17,437 nucleotides of DNA from Isotricha intestinalis (taxonomy: Eukaryota > Ciliophora > Litostomatea > Vestibuliferida > Isotrichidae), in contig JAJJLU010004163.1 in the NCBI GenBank assembly GCA_023807065.1, forward strand, positions 1 through 17,437, given 5' to 3'. The first letter of the stretch is position 1, and the number at the start of each line of letters is the position of its first letter. A program made the translations under genes and the position numbers. Below the pieces are notes generated by a model, which made no database searches, was not told where the DNA came from, and saw only the letters and a list, made by a program, of their open reading frames with translations. Below are positions 1 through 6,846 of this stretch, piece after piece.

Positions 1-73
1 ATACTTGGTTTCTTAAGGGAGGACTAAAATTTCGTTGATTATTTTGACGATTGAGATTTCTAGGACTGTTTAA

Positions 74-136
<63 letters not shown>

Positions 137-523
137 GTTATTATTATTATTATTTCTATTATTATTATTATTATTATTATTATTGTTATTTGAACTTGGA
201 ATATATAATTCCCCTATTTCAAATTTAGATTCTTCGAAATCACATTCATTATTTAATTCTTCTTGTAAATTTTTTGCAAAAACAGAATCACTAATTCGAA
301 GATTATTTTCTTTATTATATTCTTCTTGTAATTGCTTAGCATATTCTTCATCATTTTTACAAATATTTGATTCATCATTAATCTCTTGTTTCCATAAATC
401 TCGAGCATAAATTGTATCTTCGCCTGGATCATCTAATCCACAATACCCTTTACATTCTTGATATTCATGATATATTTTACGAGATTTTGGATATTCTATT
501 CCACATTCCTTACATTTTATCAT
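1..523 (-). CDS. Partial zinc-finger protein with ubiquitin-motif-like repeats and poly-Asn tract
   Basis: An open frame of 174 codons starts at the ATG at 523 and is still open at the left edge, so the C-terminus is missing. An in-frame TAA lies two codons upstream of the ATG, which fixes the start. Residues 4-24 form a C-x2-C-x11-H-x4-C zinc site (C4, C7, H19, C24; C28 nearby), close to the C2HC pattern of UBZ4-type or TRAF-like fingers. Two related helical motifs follow at about 58-70 and 78-91, each D-x(3)-A-x2-LQEE, resembling UIM/MIU ubiquitin-binding helices. Residues 112-150 are 38 Asn and one Arg, followed by a Ser/Pro/Arg/Gln/Asn segment. Ubiquitin binding is inference; a RING or other ubiquitin-pathway domain could lie beyond the edge. 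It diverges from the gene starting at 712. Confidence 0.8.
74..190 (-). repeat. AAT trinucleotide microsatellite encoding poly-Asn
   Basis: Thirty-nine consecutive codons read on the minus strand are AAT, apart from AAC at 185-187 and 137-139 and one AGA (Arg) at 155-157. This is a nearly pure triplet repeat, in frame with the zinc-finger gene, so a change of whole repeat units would not break the gene. Read on the plus strand it gives a meaningless poly-Leu frame. Long Asn runs are common in very A+T-rich protist proteomes. Confidence 0.95.
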
Positions 524-711
524 TTTTAATTACTTTTTCTAATTAACTATTTTAATTTAGTAAGAAAAAAATATTTTTTAATCTTATCCTTTTTTTAAAG
601 GAAATATTAGAATATTTTTTTTAAATTAAAATATTTATTATTTTTTTACATAAATGAATTTTTAAATTTTTTATTAAAAATAAATGAATAAAAAAAAAAT
701 TGAAAACTAAA
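524..711. promoter_or_regulatory. Divergent intergenic region, probable bidirectional promoter
   Basis: This 188-base gap separates the starts of two divergently transcribed genes (ATG at 523 on minus, ATG at 712 on plus), so it must hold both 5' leaders and promoters. It is almost pure A+T. Its one distinctive element is an inverted repeat at 587-602: TCCTTT, a four-T loop, then AAAGGA. No TATA or initiator element can be picked out against this background. Confidence 0.5.
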
Positions 712-3069
712 ATGATAGTTAATTTAAAATCAGCAAGAGAATTAAAGCCGAAAAATAATATAAATAAAGAAACAATAATATTAGAAAATGGGAAAAGATT
801 ATACAATAATTCAAGAAATAAAAATTTAATTAAATTTCAATCATTAACAAAACAAATAATAAAAAATAAATCAAAGGAAAAAGATAAACAATTAAATAAA
901 CATTCTTTGCTAAATAATAAAGTAATCTTAATATTAAAAAAGAAAATGATATTGAATTTAAAAAAATATAATGTTACTGAGGATAAATATAATAAAAGAA
1001 TAATAAATGATATAATTTATGATGAAAAAAAGCATATAGTCAGTGAATTTAAAAATTATTTATTATGGGCTGAAAACAGTGAATTTTTAAAAAGATTTTA
1101 TTATCTTCATGAATCAATAAATAGACTTCCAAAAATAAATTATTATTATGAAAAGTATACTTTATTTTCTCCTGTTTATTTTTCTTTAGAAGATATAGTT
1201 AAAATAATGATTAAAAATGTAACAAAGAAAAAAAAATATTTAGAAATGATTGAAGAAATGGAAGATAATGTTAATGAAAAAAAAGAAATAAAAAAATTAG
1301 ATTTTAATAATATTATCAATCCAAAAGATGTTACTAATTCAGAATATTCAAATTATAAAAATTTTGAATATAATTCTTTTAGTTTTTCTAAATTTGATGA
1401 TAATAATCTTAATAATAAAGATTTTAGTCAAATAATTAATTTTATTGTTAATGATAATGAAAGTCTTTTGGATAATCTAAAAAATAAAAATAATGACTCT
1501 AAAGGAATTAAAAATAGTATTTTAGATTTAGAAAATTCTTTGTTTAGTGATATTATAAATTTAGAAAAAAAAAACTTTGTGAATGAGAATTTTATAAAAA
1601 TAATAGAAGATTCAAATAAAACCAAAATTCCAAAAATTGGAAAAATTTTAGAAGTAAAAAAATTAAATTTTCAAAATTTAAATAACAATGAAAATAATAT
1701 TATTACAAAAAAACAAAAAAATAAATTAAATAAAAATAAAATAAAATCAGGAAAAATAACATATAGCAATAGAGATAAAAATATTTTAAAAGAAAATAAA
1801 AATTCTAAAATTAAAAAAAAACAAAATAAAAAAGTTTTAATTAATCAAAAATTAAATAATCAAATTCCAATTTCTGAAAGATTATCAAGTTCAAAAAAAC
1901 AAAAGAAAAAAAAAGAAAAACCAATTTTAAATAAATCTATTGAAAAAATGATTAAATTTATTGGTCATTCAAGCCAAACTTCAAGAAGAGAAAAAAATAA
2001 TTTTAAAAAAATATCAAAAGATAAAAAGAAAAAAAATGTTGTGGAAATTAACTTAAATTCAAAAAATGAATCTAATAAGAAAATTATGCATAAAAATAAA
2101 AATTATATTAATCAAAAAAAAAGAAATGAGAAAATTGATGGAAAAGAAAATATTAATTCTAATAAAAAGATATTAGTCAATAAATTGTTAATGACATCTC
2201 CTAATTTTACTCCAACTGAAACAACACCCAGTAGTTTTATAACAAATAATAATAATGTAACTTCGTCTGTTCATAATATAAATTTAAACTTAAATATTGG
2301 GCATTCATCTTATAATAGTAACAATATTATTAATAATAAAAACATTAATAATAAAGAGAACAATAATAATAATAGCAATATTAATAATAATAATAACCTA
2401 ATTGATAAATCAATTACAACAAAAATAAATTATAATATTTCAATAAATAATAATAATTTAAAAGGAAATCAAGTTTTAAATTCTGGAAATAATCAAAATA
2501 ATATTAAACAAAAACATTATAATATTAGAAATGTGATTAATAATAATAACAATGGAAACACAATTCCAATTTCAAGTCCTTTAAGTCAATATTCTTCTTT
2601 ATTTAAATCTAAAAATATAAAAACTGAAAAATTTTATAATGATAAAATAAATCAAAAAGAAAAAAAATCATATGATTTAAAAAGAAATAACTTTCATATT
2701 AGTATTCAAAAAAATTCTTTAAGAAATAATACAATAAATCATGAAATTAAAAATCATACTAATTCAAGTTCAAATATTATAATTAATAATTATTGTATTT
2801 ATAATAATAATGAAAAAAATTATTCTAAAAATTTTGATTATTCTTTATATTCTCAAAAAAATAAAAAAAAATTAGTATTCCCGATTAATGAAATAAAATA
2901 TTCAAATTCTTCTAGAAGATTGTGTTCTAAAAAAAAAAAAGAAAAAAATAGCAATAATTGTAAAATTATTAATAAAGATAAGAAAAAGAAAATTTATGAT
3001 AAACAATATCCATTAACTTCAAGAAATGAAAAAAACAATGACCATGAATTTTATTCAGTAAAATGTTAA
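712..3069 (+). CDS. Lys/Asn-rich protein with a conserved N-terminal block, function unknown
   Basis: The gene encodes 785 residues and ends in TAA. I start it at the ATG at 712; the frame is open a little further upstream through a TTG, but an in-frame TGA at 685 closes it. Residues about 103-182 form the only well-ordered, conserved-looking part. It contains YDEKKHIVSEFKNYL, then SEFLKRFY, then NRLPKINYYYEKY, and ends in a basic helix. From memory, a very similar block (acidic pair, SEFLKR, RL-KI-YYE, then a Lys-rich end) recurs in ciliate and apicomplexan proteins of unknown role. About 330-490 is Lys-rich and about 515-660 is Asn-rich, both likely disordered. There is no signal peptide or membrane segment. 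Clusters such as KKKKEK could act as nuclear localisation signals, but that is inference. It is convergent with the zinc-finger gene ending at 3722. Confidence 0.87.
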   Translation: MIVNLKSARELKPKNNINKETIILENGKRLYNNSRNKNLIKFQSLTKQIIKNKSKEKDKQLNKHSLLNNKVILILKKKMILNLKKYNVTEDKYNKRIINDIIYDEKKHIVSEFKNYLLWAENSEFLKRFYYLHESINRLPKINYYYEKYTLFSPVYFSLEDIVKIMIKNVTKKKKYLEMIEEMEDNVNEKKEIKKLDFNNIINPKDVTNSEYSNYKNFEYNSFSFSKFDDNNLNNKDFSQIINFIVNDNESLLDNLKNKNNDSKGIKNSILDLENSLFSDIINLEKKNFVNENFIKIIEDSNKTKIPKIGKILEVKKLNFQNLNNNENNIITKKQKNKLNKNKIKSGKITYSNRDKNILKENKNSKIKKKQNKKVLINQKLNNQIPISERLSSSKKQKKKKEKPILNKSIEKMIKFIGHSSQTSRREKNNFKKISKDKKKKNVVEINLNSKNESNKKIMHKNKNYINQKKRNEKIDGKENINSNKKILVNKLLMTSPNFTPTETTPSSFITNNNNVTSSVHNINLNLNIGHSSYNSNNIINNKNINNKENNNNNSNINNNNNLIDKSITTKINYNISINNNNLKGNQVLNSGNNQNNIKQKHYNIRNVINNNNNGNTIPISSPLSQYSSLFKSKNIKTEKFYNDKINQKEKKSYDLKRNNFHISIQKNSLRNNTINHEIKNHTNSSSNIIINNYCIYNNNEKNYSKNFDYSLYSQKNKKKLVFPINEIKYSNSSRRLCSKKKKEKNSNNCKIINKDKKKKIYDKQYPLTSRNEKNNDHEFYSVKC

Positions 3070-3721
3070 AAAAGTAAATAAATATATTGTTATATTTTAT
3101 TTATCGAAAATAGAAATAAAAGAGTATATAAAAAGGTATTTGTATAATATAAATATTAATTTTTTGAATGATTATATCCTAACTTTATATAATAAAAATA
3201 ATTTATATAAAATTAACTAAAAAAATAAATAAATTAAAAGAAAAATTGAAAAAAATATAATTATAACATATAAAAGTTTTTGATTTTTTTATTTATTTAT
3301 CTTTATATAATTAGAATAATATGAAATGAATAATTAAATAAATTTTTCGAATTTTCATTATAAATATAAAAATTAAATATTTATAAAGAAATAATAAAAT
3401 TTAAAATGAATTTATATTTAAATTTTAAGCTAAAATTATTTTTAACCCATAATTTCCTTAATATATTATATAATTGATTGTTTTTAATATATTAAATATA
3501 AATTATTATTTTTTACATTATTTTTTATATGACCCAAACATATTAAAGTTACATAACTAATTTACTTCATATAAATCTTTAATTATAAAAAATATTATCT
3601 TTTCTTCAGTCTTTCATAAATTTTAAATAATATTATGAAATAAAACAAAATATCATATTATTAAAAACATTTTTCAATAATTTCACATAAAGAAAAAAAA
3701 AGACAAAATACTATACAATCT
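3070..3721. other. Convergent intergenic region, no gene seen
   Basis: These 652 bases lie between the 3' ends of two convergent genes. Every frame on both strands is broken by closely spaced stops, and composition is roughly 90% A+T by eye. It should hold both 3' UTRs and polyadenylation sites, but AATAAA-like strings are too frequent here to mean anything. No tRNA-like fold, repeat array or mobile-element end is visible. Confidence 0.7.
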
Positions 3722-4672
3722 TTAATTTATATTATTAAAATTAAAGTTTTGAATTTCTTGAGTAGAAATAATAATATCCTTAAATTTATTACCACAAATC
3801 ATTTGAGCATAATCAGTGATAGAAACATTTTTAATTAAATTTTCATATTTTTCAATAACATGATTAAAACTTTGATTAGATAATTTATTATTATCATTTA
3901 AATTTAAAATTAATTTTTTAGCATTTGAAATTAATTCTAATATACAAACAGTATCTCTTTGACATTCAATATCCATTTTTCCATGATGAGAAACTAATTG
4001 TTTTTTTGTTTTATAACATAATTCACATTTTGGATGTTTACATTTATATTTTTTTTCTTTTTCTTTATTTATATCTGTTTTTAAAAAATGAGTTTCAAAC
4101 ATTATATTATTATAATCGTTCATTTTAAAAATTGGAGTAGTATTATATTTACAATAATTATTATTATTATTTATATTATTATTAATATTATAAAAATCTT
4201 TATTTAATATTTTTATATTGTTTAAAAAATTATTATTATAAATTTTATCATTATGTATTTTATTATTATTCATTATATTATTATAACTTTTTCCTTCTTC
4301 ATTAATAATAATTTTATTTCTTGAAGTTTTTTTATTTAAAAATTCATTTGGATTAAAGTCTTGATTAACATAATAAGAAAGAGTTGTATAAGGTTTATTA
4401 TAATAAATATTATTAAAATAAAAAGAATCATTATTCTTAATAGGACAAATTTGATTATTATAATAAAACATATTGTTATTATTTTCATTTAGTAAACTTT
4501 GAAAACCTAATTGTGTTAAATTTTGATTTTGTTGATATGGAATTGTTTGAGGAAAATTTGGAATTATATTTTGATAAGTTTGTAAATTTATTTTTTGATT
4601 TAATGATGATAAAAGAGATAAATTCATCATTAATTTACTTTCTTTTTCTAAATTTTGGTTATTTGGATACAT
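3722..4672 (-). CDS. C2H2/C2HC-type zinc-finger protein, ciliate-like family
   Basis: The product has 316 residues and a TAA stop. Residues 1-205 are Asn/Tyr/Gln-rich and probably disordered. A single zinc finger lies at 211-237: C211-x4-C216-x12-H229, H230, then C237, with C219 and C243 nearby. It contains CKHPKC, then KTKKQ, then an HH pair and a closing EC. I recall the pattern C-x-HP-x-C, TKKQ, HH, EC from a family of ciliate proteins. The C-terminal part (about 238-305) is helical and ends near MICGNKFKDII, which also looks conserved in that family. DNA or RNA binding is plausible, but a lone finger does not prove it. H229 to C237 is longer than the classical H-x3-5-H spacing. The ATG at 4672 is preceded by A-rich sequence. 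Confidence 0.87.
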   Translation of the reverse strand: MYPNNQNLEKESKLMMNLSLLSSLNQKINLQTYQNIIPNFPQTIPYQQNQNLTQLGFQSLLNENNNNMFYYNNQICPIKNNDSFYFNNIYYNKPYTTLSYYVNQDFNPNEFLNKKTSRNKIIINEEGKSYNNIMNNNKIHNDKIYNNNFLNNIKILNKDFYNINNNINNNNNYCKYNTTPIFKMNDYNNIMFETHFLKTDINKEKEKKYKCKHPKCELCYKTKKQLVSHHGKMDIECQRDTVCILELISNAKKLILNLNDNNKLSNQSFNHVIEKYENLIKNVSITDYAQMICGNKFKDIIISTQEIQNFNFNNIN

Positions 4673-5257
4673 TTTATATTTTTATATTTATTTTTTTTCA
4701 TTTTTTGAATTTTATACGTTAAAAAATGAGGATATTATTATTTTGAAAATTTAGATTATATTTTAATTTTTTTTATTTGAAGATTGAAAATAATTTTAGA
4801 AACATTTATTTGTTTTGTTATTTATTTTTTTTTAAATTAAAAAAAAATAAAAATAAAAAAAATAAAAACATATATTAACAATTTCATGGTAAAATTAAAA
4901 AAATATGAATAAAAATAATTTAAATGAAAATAAGGAATTTATTTTTCTTGATTAAATTAAAGTTTATGTAAATACTTATTTTATAATAATATTAAATTAT
5001 TAAATAACAATGAAAATAAAAGTTTGAAATGTGTTTGTATCTAATATTCATTATTTAATATTTTTTAATTCCATTTTTTTATTATAAAAAGATTCATTAA
5101 AAAAATAATTAAAAAAATTAATTAAAAATGAATAAAAAAAAATGAAAAAAATTGAATAAAGCCTAAATAAATAATAAAAAAAATAATAATTTTTAAAAAA
5201 AAAAAAAACAAATTTTTAATTTTTCAAAATCAAAAAAAAAAAAAAATAAATAATTAT
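4673..5257. other. Intergenic region between two minus-strand genes
   Basis: These 585 bases separate the start of the zinc-finger gene (4672) from the end of the J-domain gene (5258), both on the minus strand. The side near 4672 should carry the promoter of the zinc-finger gene. The side near 5258 should carry the 3' UTR of the J-domain gene; it holds A runs of 14 (5195-5208) and 15 (5232-5246), which read as U runs in that transcript. No open frame of note, RNA gene or repeat family is visible. Confidence 0.65.
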
Positions 5258-6625
5258 TTAAGCATCTTTCCTATTAACAGAATCATAAATAGAATACATT
5301 CCATTGAGAATAACAGAAATTTCATGAATAATAACATAATTTTTTTTTTCTTCTTCAGTATTTTTTGGATATCTATCAGGATGATATTTTGCAACTAAAG
5401 TTTTAATAAAATTTTTATTATCTTTACTGAATTCTTCTTCAATATTTTTTCCATCATTTTTATAACCTTTATAAGGATATTTTTCAAGAATAAATTTAAT
5501 AAATGCAAGATTACTTTCTTTTTTTTTTTCATTTAATTCAAGGAAAATACTTTCTTCTTTTTTCTTCATTTCAGTTCTTAATAAATCATTATTTTTTTCT
5601 TCTTCCTTTAATTCTTCATCTCTAATTTCTTGTAAAATATTTGTAGCTTCGATATACCATTTTTCATTACCAACATTTTTAGGAGATAAACTTAAACCTA
5701 AATTAACACTTTGAGAAACATAACCTTTAATTTTATCTATTTTTTTTTTATTTTTAAATATTCTATACATAATTTTTGCAATGTTTGAAAAGCAAATAGC
5801 TTCTAATTCTATATCAGGAGTTAATTTACTTTTACTTATTTCATTTAAGGCATTTCTATAATATGTTAATGCTTCTGTTACATCATCCATATCTATTTCA
5901 TCACTTTCATTTAAAGCTTCATTTAATTTTTGATCTCCTTTCTTTATTAATATTTCAGCATCTATTCTTTTTACATAAAAAATAGCTGATTCTATTATAT
6001 CTTCCATATCTTCTTTTATCTCTTCTTTTATTTCTAATTTTTCTAAATTATCATCTAATTTATAATGCTTAAATATTTCATTTAATATTATATTAAACAT
6101 ATTTTTTGAAGGAATTGATTCTCCTTTTTCATATAATTTTATTCCTTCATTTAAATAATGTCTCATTAAATTTGATATAAGGAAATAATATGTTTCTTTT
6201 TCATCAATAAAATTTTCTATCATTTCATAAGCATTTGATCCTATTTCATTTAATGGAATTTCCATAATAACATTTTTTGCTGATAAATTTATTTTTTCTG
6301 TTTTGGGATCATTAAATTTATTTGATAATTTTAAATTAGTTGATAAAGTCTTCATCAAATTACTTGAATAATACATATATTTATTATGTATATCTTGATG
6401 ATGAATTGTATCTTTTTCTATTCCTGAAATTAACTTTTCATATGTTTCTTCCATTAAAATTGAAGATTTATATATTTCTTCTTCATTTGGTGCATTATTT
6501 ATTGATTCTTGAAAACAAGGAATTGCTTTGTTTAAATTTTCTTCATTTATTAATTTAAAAGTGTTTGGATTATATAAATTTAAAAAATTTATTCCTTCAT
6601 TTCTTTTTTCTAAATAATCTGACAT
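5258..6625 (-). CDS. TPR-like protein with C-terminal J domain (DnaJ-like co-chaperone)
   Basis: The product has 455 residues, ATG at 6625, TAA stop. Two helical regions look like TPR or TPR-related repeats: about 24-65 (ending in an ILMEETYEKL helix) and about 224-312 (ALTYYRNAL, then a helix, then SVNLGLSLSP). A charged coiled-coil stretch at about 333-372 leads to a J domain at the extreme C-terminus. Its helix I is near 372-384, helix II near 404-415, the intact catalytic HPD is H415-P416-D417, and helix III is near 427-450. The loop between helices I and II is long. In known J proteins the HPD stimulates the ATPase of an Hsp70, and TPRs bind partner proteins, so a cytosolic co-chaperone role is likely. 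There is no signal peptide, Gly/Phe region or DnaJ zinc domain. The client is unknown. Confidence 0.9.
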   Translation of the reverse strand: MSDYLEKRNEGINFLNLYNPNTFKLINEENLNKAIPCFQESINNAPNEEEIYKSSILMEETYEKLISGIEKDTIHHQDIHNKYMYYSSNLMKTLSTNLKLSNKFNDPKTEKINLSAKNVIMEIPLNEIGSNAYEMIENFIDEKETYYFLISNLMRHYLNEGIKLYEKGESIPSKNMFNIILNEIFKHYKLDDNLEKLEIKEEIKEDMEDIIESAIFYVKRIDAEILIKKGDQKLNEALNESDEIDMDDVTEALTYYRNALNEISKSKLTPDIELEAICFSNIAKIMYRIFKNKKKIDKIKGYVSQSVNLGLSLSPKNVGNEKWYIEATNILQEIRDEELKEEEKNNDLLRTEMKKKEESIFLELNEKKKESNLAFIKFILEKYPYKGYKNDGKNIEEEFSKDNKNFIKTLVAKYHPDRYPKNTEEEKKNYVIIHEISVILNGMYSIYDSVNRKDA

Positions 6626-6846
6626 TTATTTTTTTATGTAAATTTATTTTTTTTTCCTTTTTTTCATTTTTTATATATTTTTAAATTTGTATTTTGTTTA
6701 TTTTTTATATTTTTTTAAATACTTTTTTTAATTAAGTAATTTACTTTAAATTTTATGAATTGAATATTATATAATAAAAGAGTTTATACAAGTATTATAA
6801 TTTTTTATATTGTTATTAATATAAAATAATTTAAATTTCTATATTA
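6626..6846. promoter_or_regulatory. Short tandem intergenic region
   Basis: These 221 bases separate the J-domain gene start from the 3' end of the HEAT-repeat gene, both on the minus strand. They should hold the J-domain gene promoter and the HEAT gene 3' UTR. I see only T-rich and A-rich runs and no distinct motif. Confidence 0.4.

Noticed and set aside
51..410. Plus-strand frame encoding a long poly-Leu stretch
   Set aside because: It is the shadow of the AAT repeat. The minus-strand frame over the same bases is longer, has a zinc-binding pattern and ordinary codon use, and starts at a bounded ATG.
700..711. Start of the Lys/Asn-rich gene at the TTG at 700
   Set aside because: TTG starts are not expected in a eukaryotic nuclear gene. 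The in-frame ATG at 712 has the A-rich context seen at the other starts.
3184..3211. TTTATATAA ... TTATATAAA inverted repeat in the convergent gap
   Set aside because: Pure A/T palindromes of this length are expected by chance in DNA with almost no G or C.
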